Shown here: positions 1-11,876 of the stretch, in pieces
Layout: every line of letters begins with the position of its first letter
Position numbering within the stretch: the first letter of the stretch is position 1
Assembly (NCBI RefSeq): GCF_029962835.1
Contig: NC_080588.1
Coordinates: 66,612,001 to 66,676,000, forward strand
Origin: Magnolia sinica
Lineage: Eukaryota; Streptophyta; Magnoliopsida; Magnoliales; Magnoliaceae
Direction of reading: 5' to 3'
DNA: 64,000 nucleotides
Made by a program: the position numbers and the translations under genes
Notes under the pieces: model-generated
What the model saw: the letters and a program-made list of their open reading frames with translations, nothing else
Database searches by the model: none
What the model was told of the DNA's origin: nothing

Positions 1-608
1 AAGGTGATAGAGGTATCTCTTGCTTGGACAGCGCGGACCAATTCTTTGTAATCATCACTGAGACTATCTAGGATTTTGTCTGTGATTTCTTCTTCATCAA
101 TTGTGGCTCCAAGAAGAGTTAGATCATCTGCTCGAGTTTTGATGGTTTGCATAAACTCAGTGATGCCAAGGGAGCCTTTGGTGGTGTTTTTGAGTTGGTT
201 TTTGATTTGTTTGATGTGGCCACGAGAGGGCTTAGCATCGGTGTTGGCTAGAATTGTCCAGGCTTGTCTAGAGGTTTTGCCTTGAGCTATGAAGGGAATA
301 ATTGTGGATGAGATGGAGCTAATGAGAGCGTTGAGGATCAGCTGGTCCTGTCTGGTCCATAGAATGTAACTGGGATTGGGGCTGGTTGTATTGGATTGTG
401 TCAAGGTGGCTGGCGGACATAATTTGGAGCCATTAATATAGCCAAGAAGGTCATAGCCAATGAAGAGTATTTGGAACTGCAGTTTCCAGGAGAGGTAATT
501 GGTAGAGGAGAGTTTGAGAGGAGCTTGAGCAGTAATGTTGATGCTGATGAGAGTTTGGTGTGGTTCATTGGTGTTGAGGATGGTTGCAGGGTTAGATTCG
601 GTAGCCAT
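1..608 (-). CDS. Ty1/copia retrotransposon gag, partial at window edge
   Basis: Reading the minus strand from the ATG at 608 down to base 1 gives about 202 codons without a stop. The protein starts MATESNPATI and contains a block reading NYLSWKLQFQILFIGYDLLG, the usual N-terminal gag signature of copia elements of the Retrofit type. An LDSLSDDYK motif lies near the window edge, as in the UBN2/gag domain. The gene is preceded on its own strand by a primer binding site and a full LTR, so this is the 5' end of an element that continues beyond the window. The open frame suggests a fairly young copy. Protease, integrase and reverse transcriptase would lie outside the window. Confidence 0.85.
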   Translation of the reverse strand, partial: MATESNPATILNTNEPHQTLISINITAQAPLKLSSTNYLSWKLQFQILFIGYDLLGYINGSKLCPPATLTQSNTTSPNPSYILWTRQDQLILNALISSISSTIIPFIAQGKTSRQAWTILANTDAKPSRGHIKQIKNQLKNTTKGSLGITEFMQTIKTRADDLTLLGATIDEEEITDKILDSLSDDYKELVRAVQARDTSIT

Positions 609-680
609 AAGTGCTAAAGAACAGGGGAAGAGAAAGAAAAAAATAAAATAAAATTGGATCGACTTATACTACTTGTGATC

Positions 681-692
681 GCTTTGATACCA
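681..692 (-). other. Primer binding site of the copia element
   Basis: On the minus strand this reads TGGTATCAAAGC, matching the initiator-methionine tRNA primer site used by plant copia elements. It abuts the inner end of the LTR (ending in CA) directly, and gag starts about 70 bases further on. Confidence 0.8.
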
Positions 693-1624
693 TGACAGAT
701 TGAGGAAATCAATTCCGTTTCTCATATACCTTTTGCAACAGTTAAATATACATGCGGATAAAAAACACATGTTTGAATTCCTAAACTATAGAGCAGATTG
801 AAACTGCTCCCTAACTCTAAGGAACAAAAATTCAAAAAAAAAAAGAAGAGAAAATTCAAAAATAGAGAAAGAGAAACTTATGACGGCTGTCTGTTACAAT
901 CCTATGACTGCTGATAGTGTGTACCTTTCATTGTTGGGTGTCTCCTATTTATAGAGGAGAAGTGATCCTTCAGTTTCAGGATCTTTGATTGTTATCCAAG
1001 ATAATCCCGAGATCTTAGATCTCTTAAATTTTTGGGATTAGGAGTGATCTTCCGAGGATCTCGGAAGGTGTATCTTCAATATTGAGCTGATTCCTTGGCT
1101 CAGTTCTGGATCAGATATGATGGCGAGTATCCAGAAGGGTATAACCGACGGAGCTTGGCTTAGTTAGGTTGGAATTCACCTTCTGATCATCGGCCGACCT
1201 TACAACGTCGGTTTGTCCGGGTGGCCCATACTAGCTAGTTTGTGCACCGGCCATATTATAGTCGACTGATGATGGCCAACCCTTAATCGGTTATCGACTG
1301 AGGTATGGTCAATCTGTAATCGTCCTATTACCAACTGGTGGCCGACCTACGACTGACTTAGCCTATACGTCGAGCTTGGGTCGAGGCAAAGTTTGGTCAG
1401 TTTGTACCCGATCCATACCAACCTATGGATCGAGTCGGTATTATGTGGCCTCTGAGGGGCTTTTTGAGTGTCCTTAAAGGTGCATCGGCCTCCTTAGAGG
1501 TTTCGCCTTTTGGCTCGAGACATATGGGTCTCGGTTAGGCTCGGCGCCTAGAAGGTCCGGGCCATGTCAGTAGCGTTGGTCCATTCCATAAGCCGACTTA
1601 TTGACTTAGATTTTCTCCCCAACA
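693..1624 (-). mobile_element. 5' LTR of the partial Ty1/copia element
   Basis: A 932-bp LTR. On the minus strand it begins TGTTGGGGAG and ends TCTGTCA immediately before the primer binding site, giving the canonical TG...CA ends. A TATA-like CTATAAATAGG lies near 946-958 on the minus strand. The partner LTR is outside the window, so the target duplication cannot be tested; its flank here would be cttag (1625-1629). Confidence 0.75.
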
Positions 1625-2055
1625 CTTAGTACAATGAATTATGCAATAATAGATTGTTTTAATAAATCTATAATGTAATTCATAAGGCGCCATTCAAATT
1701 ACAAAAAGCCCACCAACAGATGGGAATGTAAAACCCATTCAATTGTGGACCCTGTATTTGATTGGTTGCACGTGGTGATCCATGCACACGACAATCAATA
1801 AGCCAAGGAGCTGAGCCCAGACCCAGCCCAGCTGCTGATTTGAGAAATAGGCTTAGGATGGTCTGGGCCCGACATACATATATATAAACCGCTCATCAAC
1901 GGTAAATAAGTCTGCGATGATGGCTCTAATCATAGGGCCTTTAGACAATTTACAAGCCCATTCCAAATCTATTAGTAATTGGGCTCCAACAGGGGACTGG
2001 ACTTGAGCTAGGCCAATGAAAGCCCAGCTCTACGGCAAAGTAACCTGAACCGTTC

Positions 2056-2098
<43 letters not shown>

Positions 2099-2139
2099 TT
2101 TTATGAACATTTTCATTATTGAACGGCGATGATCGTAAC
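1625..2139 (+). promoter_or_regulatory. Upstream region and leader of the rhamnogalacturonate lyase gene
   Basis: This spacer separates the copia LTR from the lyase ATG. A TATA-like string TATATATAAA lies at 1879-1888, about 250 bases before the start codon. An (ATT)n microsatellite occupies about 2057-2097 in what would be the 5' leader. No other gene is seen. The transcription start is inferred only. Confidence 0.35.
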
Positions 2140-2329
2140 ATGGACATACAGGTAGCGATTGATAATGGCATCCTACAAGTAACATTGTCAAAGCCGGAGG
2201 GGATTGTCACCGGAATACAATACAATGGCATTGATAATTTGCTAGAAGTTATTAATGAAGAAGTTAACAGAGGTTATTGGGATGTCTACTGGAATGAACC
2301 TGGAGGCCCAGGGATCTTTGATGTGTAAG

Positions 2330-2389
<60 letters not shown>

Positions 2390-5300
2390 AATTAAAAGTA
2401 TGTGGGCCACCTTAAAGTAAGTTTTAACCACATGATGGTTGTGATCGGACTAATCAAGGATGGAACATGGTGTCCCAACAAAGGTAAGTCATGATCATCA
2501 TGTCCTCAGTCCATATGCGCAATACAAATGGTGGGATTCGATGCTAAGGAAGGTGGGCCCCACACCCATCTGTGCATGGGAATTCAAGCTGAACTCTTTT
2601 GCCCAGGATCATGCCATATGAAGGAACTTGTTTCATGCTTACTTATATTGGGATTGTCTTGTTAATTATATTATATTAACAAAGAGAAAGATAATCTATT
2701 TATATTTGGCAGGATAAAGGGGACTAGTTTTAAGGTGATACTTGAAGATGAAAACCAGGTGGAAGTCTCTTTTACAAGGACATGGGACCCTTCCCTCAAT
2801 GGGACCCTTATTCCCCTCAACATTGACAAAAGGTCCATCCCTTCTTATCGTATCCTCATTTTAATGATGGCTATCAATGAGTCGGGCTGGGCCCATTAGG
2901 CAATCGAGCCATACGACGATGGTCCAGAACATAAATGGGCTAGACCGGCCCCAGCTCAAATTCAACGACATTTTATATCAAAGCCTGCATGAACCCGATT
3001 TAGGCCCATTTACATCTTCCATGGGCCAGGCTTCAGTCTCATTTTCAGCCCCCGGTCCAGCACCACTTATAGATACAGGCGCAATATTTAAATGGGCTGC
3101 CCAATATTTTATAGAGGTGAAAGTGGGACTGGTCTGTCAAGGGTCAGCCCACTAGCTAAGATACAGAGTACCAGGCTCAGCCGAAAGGCACCTCGAATCT
3201 AGAGATGGCAATGGGTTCGATTCAGACCATTGGCACCAGGGTCTTTATAAAGCCCAACCCATTTACTAAACAGGTCAAAAATTCTTTGCCTAAACCCAAC
3301 CCACGACCCATGACACTCTTACATGACCCGACCCACTTAAAAATTCATCAACCCCAACCCAACTCATTTAATTGTAAATGGTTCAACTGACCCTACCCAA
3401 TTACCAATGACCCAACTCAGGTTTAAGAGGCTGGACCCTTGCTGGGCCCAGTTCAACTGGACCGTTCAAGGCCCTCTGAAGACTAGTATTAAAGTAAAAG
3501 TCTGATGAAGTTGCAGGTTTATAGTCCTTCGCGGGTCCTCCGGTTTCTATTCATACGCCATCTATGAGCACTTACAAGGGTGGCCTGATTTCACCCTCAG
3601 TAATACTCGGATAGCTTTCAAGCTTCGAAAGGACAAGTACAAATACCTTCCTCTCTCGCCCTCTCATCCTTATGATCTTGTCTTAATTCCACGATGGGGC
3701 CCACATGGCTACATGATCGAATGATCCGGATTGTTTATCTGGTCGACCCTGCCTTTGATGGGTGACTGTATGATAATTGCACCGGTGGATAAGTCCTAAT
3801 CAAATGATCTTTGGCCATTTTTGTTTCTAACCATCCGTTTAAAGGTTGCTGATCAAGATAGGATTATCTAACTGATGTAATATATGCATTATTTTTCATC
3901 CAAGCAGGGTCCATAAAATGGACGGTCCAGATGATTGTTATTCAGGTACATGTGTGACTGATTCAGACCATTGAGATTTGTGTTGGATGTGGCCCAACTT
4001 GCAATGATGCCTGATCATTACATTTGTGCCTATTGAGTATAAGATCATTGCCTATAAGTTATGTTTTAGTGTACAAAATTGGATGGTTGGGATTGTCGGA
4101 TCGAACTGATTTTGTTAGATATGGCCCACCCCATGAATGCTCAGATAAGTGATTGATGTCACCTTGTCAATGTTGAAATTCTAGGTTTCACTACATGGCC
4201 ATATCAGACGATAGACAGAGAATCATGCCCATGCCAGAAGATCGTGAGCCTCCACGTGGCCAGCCGTTAGCATACAAAGAAGCCGTTCGTTTGATAAATC
4301 CAATCAATCCAGACCTTCAAGGAGAGGTAAAAGCAAATTCTGGTTTTATATCAAGCAGGTACCTCAATCCAAACCGTCCAAATCATCGGCCTCACTTTGG
4401 ATGGGTTATAACCCAAATTTCACATTGGATGGACCATATTAACCGTCTGATAAGTGGGCATTCGCTTGATGAATTTGAACCGTTGATTATATTTTCACGA
4501 TGCTATCATGCGCAGGTGGATGACAAGTACGAGTACTCGTGCGAGAACAAGGACAACAAGGTCCATGGTTGGATATGTTTCGATCCTCCCGTGGGTTTCT
4601 GGCAGATCACCCCAAGTGATGAGTTCAAAACAGGTGGGCCTCTCAAGCAGGGCCTGACCTCCCATGTGGGCCCCACCACACTAGCTGTAAGCCCCACATC
4701 TTCCTTCAATACAGACATGCTATTCCATCTTTGGTAAGTTTTTCTTATGATATGTCCATCCATGTAGCGCCCGCCAAATGGACAGTCCGGATCATGTTGT
4801 CATTTGGGTGGTCTGATCACAGCCATTGATGGAAAGCTCCATATGACCCTCTGATGTAGAGTGGGTCACGGACAGTTTCATGGCCAAGATGGATCAGAAA
4901 AGGCCCGGTCGACGACAGAAGTAATCCGGATCATCGGACCTTAGATCGGGCATATCGACGTAAAATATATGATTTTGGGGTAGAACGAGCTACTTTAGCC
5001 AACCAACCCTGCTATGCCGGGTTGCGCAGCCCGGAATTGCAAAACAACCCCTTGATTGACGGTCGTTTCCCTATTTTAATTTTGTTTTTATTATAAATAG
5101 TAAGTTTTAGTTTGATTATAACTCTTCATCCGTCGGGCTTTAGGAGTTGCGCCCAACGTGAAAAGAGCTTAGAATAATTAGGAGAACGGTTTGGTGAAGC
5201 CAAATAGGACACTTACTATTTTTGGCCGAAAACCTTGCGCGCTAGTAAACATCACGACCGTCTATAAATAGTAAGTTTACTATTTATAGTAAGTCGCGGA

Positions 5301-8300
5301 TTCTAGGAGTTTGAGTTGTAGTTTGATTATGATTTCTTTCCCATTGCTTGATACCCTTATTTAAATGGTTGTGAACTCGTTTTTAATTATTCATTAATTA
5401 GTTTCGAATTTATTAGAATTTATTTCTATTTTCTGCTTTCTTTCCTCGTGGATTCGAGAAGTCTCTGTGAGGAGTCCAGAGAAGTTCTGTGGATTCGGAA
5501 TAGTTATCCTCTTAAGGAAGACGGTGCTCAACCTCACGTCCTCCCCTGCGTCAATTTGGTATCAGAGCGAGGTTTCTTCTCGGATTGATGGCTTCTAACG
5601 ACGGGTCAGGCAACAATCCCATAGATGGTGCCCTAAGAAATTTATCTTTAACGGCGGTAGCTTTCGAAGTAGCGCAACGAGAGAATCAGCAAGCCATGCA
5701 AGGGCTGCAGGCTTCCATCAACCGTATAGCGGATCTCTTGGCGGAAAATCTAAGGCAACTCAGTGTTTCTGGTGGCAATCCTCCACCCCCAATTAATCGC
5801 CCTGATCGCAGGATAGTACCGGCAGTGCATCCAAGGGTCATTCCTGAGGAAGGAGGCTCTAGTGAGGAGGAAATCAACGACATAATCTTCCAACACCCCA
5901 GACATGGCGGCGATCGAGTAGATCGAACGGATCAAGAATTCAAGATGAGGGTTGATATTCCTAGCTTCAATGGCCAACTACACATTGAGGATTTCCTCGA
6001 TTGGCTTTCTGAAGTTGAGCGATTTTTCGACTATATGGACATCCCTGAAGCAAAAAAGGTCAAGCTTGCGGCCTACAAGTTGAAAGGAGGAGCTTCAGCT
6101 TGGTGGGAACAACTGCAACTCGTGCGAATCAGGCAGACGAAAGCACCAATCCGCACCTGGCAATGGATGAAGCAGCTACTACGTGCACGACTCCTCCCTA
6201 GCGATTACGATCAAGTATTATTCCAACAATACCAAAATTGTCGACAGGGTAGTCGATCGATGAGAGAATACGCAGAAGAATTTTACCGCCTGGCGGCGCG
6301 TAACGATTTGGTCGAGACTGAATCGCAGCAAGTCGCCCGATTCAACGGTGGATTGCGTATGGCTATCCAGGATCAGGTCCAGATGCAGTCCATCTGGACG
6401 ATGAATGATACGATCAAGTTGGCTACGCGGGCAGAAGCGCAACTTGAACGTCCCAACACACGGACCTATCCTACTGCAAGGATCCCTATGGCAGGTCTGC
6501 CCCAGGGCACTGCACAGCCTAAGGGGAAGGAGCCCATAGGAGCACGCACTCAACCTCCTATGTTTGAAAATCGAGATTTGGGAAGCGGGCAAGCTAGACC
6601 CTAAAGGGGTGTATCGACTGCTGCTGGTCCAAGTAGAATTCCGAACCCCTATGCTCGGCCAAGGCCCAATAACTGCTATCATTGTGGCCAACCGGGCCAC
6701 CTATCAAATACTTGTCCTCAGCGAAAAGTGGCAAACCTCGCCATCAATGATAGTAGTGCTGATAACGCTTATGAAGATCAAGATATTGAAGAATATGAGC
6801 ATACCACCGAGGACAAGGCAGATGATTCAGGTTGGATTCAGCAAGTTCACGGCGAGTTGCTCGTCGTAAGACGACTATTATATGCGCCAAGAAAAAAAGT
6901 GCATCCACAGCGGCATAATATCTTCCGCACTAGGTGTACGGTGAATCGAAAGGTTTGTGACGTAATCATTGACAGTGGGAGCAGCGAGAACATCGTCTCT
7001 AAGGTCATGGTGCAAAAATTACAATTAAAAACGGAGCGTCATCCCTCTCCATATACAATCGGTTGGATCAAGAAGGTCAGCGAAACAAAGGTAACTGAAC
7101 GGTGCACCATATCCATTTCAATTGGCAAACATTATAAGGATAAAGTAGTATGCGATGTGGTTGACATGGAAGCATGTCACATACTACTCGGTCGGCCCTA
7201 GCAATCTGACCGTAATGCCACTCATAAAGGGCGAGATAATATATATATCTTCGTCAAGGATGGCTGGAAGACCATATTGGCCCTTATGGATCCAGAGGGA
7301 TCACCTGAAACTTCTAAAGTGGAGGGCCATTTTCTCTTAACCATACGGGACTTCGTGGAAGAATCAAAGGAAACAGGACAGACTTATGCATTAATTGTAA
7401 AAGGGAAAGAACTCGAGCCTACCAACATCCCTGAAAGACTAAAGCCCCTGCTACATGAATTCAAAGAAATCTGGCCCGATGACCTTCCCGATGGGTTACC
7501 CCCCATGTGGAATATCCAACACCATATCGACTTTGTCCCTGGGTCCAGTTTACCGAACCGCTCCCATTATCGAATGAGTCCGAATGAGTGCGAGATTCTG
7601 CATGGACAAGTAGAGGAGTTGATCCGTAAGGGTCTTATTTGAGAGAGCATGAGTCCATGTGCTGTACCAGCTCTATTAACTCCAAAGAAAGATGGGAGTT
7701 GGCGTATGTGTGTCGACAGCCGAGCCATCAACAAAATCACCATAAAATACAGGTTTCTTATACCATGGTTGGACGATATGCTAGACATGCTAGAGGGTGC
7801 AAAAATATTCTCTAAATTGGACCTAAGGAGCGGCTACCATCAGATTCGAATACGGTCGGGTGATGAGTGGAAAACAGCGTTTAAGATCAAGGAAGGATTA
7901 TACGAATGGATGGTCATGCCCTTCGGTCTTTCGAATGCGCCTAGCACATTTATGAGATTGATGAACTAAGTTCTGAAACCTTTCATTGGGTGGTTCGTTG
8001 TGGTTTACTTCGATGATATTTTGATATACAGTCAAGACGAAACCACCCATATGGAACACCTTAAGAAGGTCCTTCAAGTGCTCACTAAAAATAAAATGTA
8101 CCTCAATTTAAAAAAGTGCAGATTCATGACTGATAGCCTAATGTTTCTGGGTTTTGTCGTCACATCCACGGGCATTTGGGTGGATGAGGAAAAGGTGAAG
8201 GCAATCAGAGAATGGCCGGTTCCTACAAATATTCACGAAGTGCGAAGTTTTCATGGACTGGCGACATTCTATCGTCGGTTCGTGAAAAATTTTAGTACTA

Positions 8301-11300
8301 TTGTGTCACCAATCACAGATTGCATGAAGAAAGGGCAGTTTCAGTGGACTGACGAAGCCGACAGGAGCTTTGACGAAATTAAGCACAGATTATCCACGAC
8401 CCCGGTTCTTGTACTTCCCAACTTCGACAAACTATTTGAAGTCGAATGTGATGCCTCATATGTCGAAATTGGGGGAGTTTTGTCTCAAAAAGGTAAGCCG
8501 GTAGCCTTCTACAGCGAGAAACTTAGTGATACACGTAAGAAGTGGTCTACATATGAGATCGAGTTATACGCGGTGGTCCAGGCACTGCGGCACTGACGAC
8601 ATTATTTGATTCAAAGGGAATTCATACTTTACACAGACCATCAAGCTTTCAAATTTATTAATAGTCAAGCTAACATTAACCGTGTGCATGCTAGATGGAT
8701 CTCATTTTTGTAGGAATTCACGTCGTACTAAAACATAAGTTAGGACAACAGAACAAAATAGCTAATGCACTGAGTCGCCGTGCAACTTTATTAGTCACTA
8801 TGATCAATGAGGTTGTCGGGTTCGAGCGCCTCAAAGACATATGTGCCGATGACAACGACTTCAAGGGCGCATGAGTTAGATGCCAAGAAGGTCACCCCGG
8901 CGACTTACATATGCAAGACGGGTTCCTTTTCAAGGGAAATCGACTGTGCATCCTAAACAGTTCGCTAAGGGAACAGATAATCCAAGAACTACATGGAGGT
9001 GGCCTCAATGGACACCTTCGGCGAGACAAGACGCGAGCTCTTGTGGAAGAACGGTATTACTGGCCACAATTGGTACGTGATGTGGGAAAGGCAGTCCAAC
9101 GTTGTTATATTTGTCAGACCTCTAAAGGGCAATCTCATAATACGGTCCTTTACACTCTGTTACCCGTGCCTGACGGCTCTTAGGAGGATTTATCTATGGA
9201 CTTCGTGCTTGGTCTCCCACGAACACAACGCGGCATGAATTCGGTGTTCGTGGTAGTAGATCGTTTCTTCAAGATGGCGCACTTTATTCCATGAAAGAAG
9301 ACTCTCGATGCAATATACGTGACGAATCTATTCTTTAAAGAAATTATGCGCTACACGGGGTTCCCAAGACTATTACTTCTGACTGTGACATGAAGTTCAT
9401 AAGCCACTTTTAGCAAACTTTGTGAACTCGATTCGATACACGACTTCAGTTCAGCAACGCTTACCACCCACAGACTGACGGTCAAACTGAGGTTGTGAAT
9501 CGCACGTTGGGAAACCTCCTTCAATGTATTTCAGGAGAAAAACCGAAGCAGTGGAATTTGGCATTGTCTCAAGCGGAGTTTGCATTCAACAACATGGTGA
9601 ACCGCTCGACGGGAAAATTTCCGTTCTAGGTTATTTATGGACGAGTACCTCGCCACACACTAGACTTGGTCCCTCTGCCCAAGCTCCCAGGCATGAGCAT
9701 TGCAGCGGAACATATGGTTGATAAGATCATGAGCATTCATGCGGAAGTACAAACCAAGCTACATGCCTCAAACGAAAAATACAAGGAGCAAGCCGACAAG
9801 CATTTGCGACAAAAAGTGTTCGAGGTGGGTGACCAAGTAATGGTCCATCTGCGTAAAGAACGATTTCCGACCGGAACGTACAACAAGTTGAAGAATAAAA
9901 AGTTGCAGGTTTATAGTCCTTCGCGGGTCCTCCGGTTTCTATTCATACGCCATCTATGAGCACTTACAAGGGTGGCCTGATTTCACCCTCAGTAATACTC
10001 GCATAGCTTTCAAGCTTCGAAAGGACAAGTACAAATACCTTCATCTCTCGCCCTCTCATCTTTATGATCTTGTCTTAATTCCACGATGGGGCCCACGTGG
10101 CTACATGATCGAATGATCCGGATTGTTTATCTGGTCGGCCCTGCCTTTGATGGGTGACTGTATGATAATTGCACCGGTGGATAAATCCTAATCGCATGAT
10201 CTTTGGCCATTTTTGTTTCTAACCATCCGTTTAAAGGTTGCTGATCAAGATAGGATTATCTAACTGATGTAATATATGCATTGTGGCTCATCCAAGCAGG
10301 GTCCATAAAATGGACGGCCCAGATGATTGTTATTCAGGTACATGTGTGACTGATTCAGACCATTGAGATCTGTGTTGGATGTGGCCCAACTTGCAATGAT
10401 GCCTGATCATTACATTTGTGCCCATTGAGTATAAGATCATTTCCTATAATTTATGTTTTAGTGTACAAAATTGGATGGTTGGGATTGTCGGATCGAACTG
10501 ATTTTGTTAGATATGGCCCACCCCATGAATGCTCAGATACGTGATTGATGTCGCCTTGTCAATGTTGAAATTCTAGGTTTCACTACATGGCCATATCAGA
10601 CGATAGACAGAGAATCATGCCCATGCCAGAAGATCGTGAGCCTCCACGTGGCCAGCCGTTAGCATACAAAGAAGCCGTTCGTTTGATAAATCCAATCAAT
10701 CCAGACCTTCAAGGAGAGGTAAAAGCAAATTCTGGTTTTATATCAAGCAGGTACCTCAATCCAAACCGTCCAAATCATCAGCCTCACTTTGGATGGGTTA
10801 TAACCCAAATTTCACATTGGATGGACCATATTAACCGTCTGATAAGTGGGCATTCGCTTGCTGAATTTGAACCGTTGATTATATTTTCACGATGCTATTA
10901 TGCGCAGGTGGATGATAAGTACGAGTACTCTTGCGAGAACAAGGACAACAAGGTCCATGGTTGGATATGTTTCGATCCTCCCGTGGGTTTCTGGCAGATC
11001 ACCCCAAGTGATGAGTTCAAAACAGGTGGGCCTCTCAAGCAGGGCCTGACCTCCCATGTGGGCCCCACCACACTAGCTGTAAGCCCCACATCTTCCTTCA
11101 ACACAGACATGCTATTCCATCTTTGGTAAGTTTTTCTTGTGATATGTCCATCCATGTAGCGCCCGCCAAATGGACAGTCCGGATCATGTTGAAGTCATTT
11201 GGGTGGTCTGATCACAGCCATTGATGGAAAGCTCCATAAGACCCTCTAATTGCTAATTGTTATTGGACATTAAATTAGCAGACATTTTGATGACGAAATG

Positions 11301-11806
11301 TATAAAAAGAATTTGAATACAAAACAATTAGATGTTATGAGTCAAGTCTCGATTGAATAATTAATATCTAAAAGGTAGACTTGTAGCGGGTGTGTGTGTG
11401 TGTGTACACACACACACACACACACGGATATATATATATACACACACACACACGGAAACGCTTACCTGCGAACCAGTTTCGTACGTAGTATGAGCTTTTT
11501 TGAGAACCCATCCTACGTATCGTGGATCCAAAATCTGAACCGTTCATGTGAAGCAACACCTCGTGAAAGCCCCTGGGCCCAAGTTTTACTTTGATCTAAA
11601 ACTTTGATGGCCCATGAAAAATGAAAACATTTTCCTCCCTTGATTTGCATTTCTCTTTGCTATGGCCCAACAGAATTTTAGATCAGGGTGAAAATTTGTC
11701 ACATGGAGTTTCATGGAATTTCGTATCACATGAACCGTTCAGATTAGACACCCGTGACACGTGTGCAAAGGTAAGAATGTGCGTAGGTGCGCTGGGGAGC
11801 ATGACT

Positions 11807-11876
<70 letters not shown>

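Larger units (their letters stand above)
4852..9900 (+). mobile_element. Ty3/gypsy retrotransposon, 3'-truncated, in a lyase intron
   Basis: It starts with a 702-bp LTR, then a primer site TGGTATCAGAGC at 5557-5568, then gag, protease, reverse transcriptase, RNase H and integrase in Ty3 order. The reading frame ends near the conserved [11 protein letters not shown] stretch at about 9870-9903, where the sequence jumps into the second copy of lyase exon 3. The C-terminal part of pol, the polypurine tract and the 3' LTR are absent. The domain order, initiator-Met primer and protein wording suggest a chromovirus-like lineage, but any chromodomain would lie in the missing end. Several in-frame stops make it non-autonomous. 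Confidence 0.93.
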
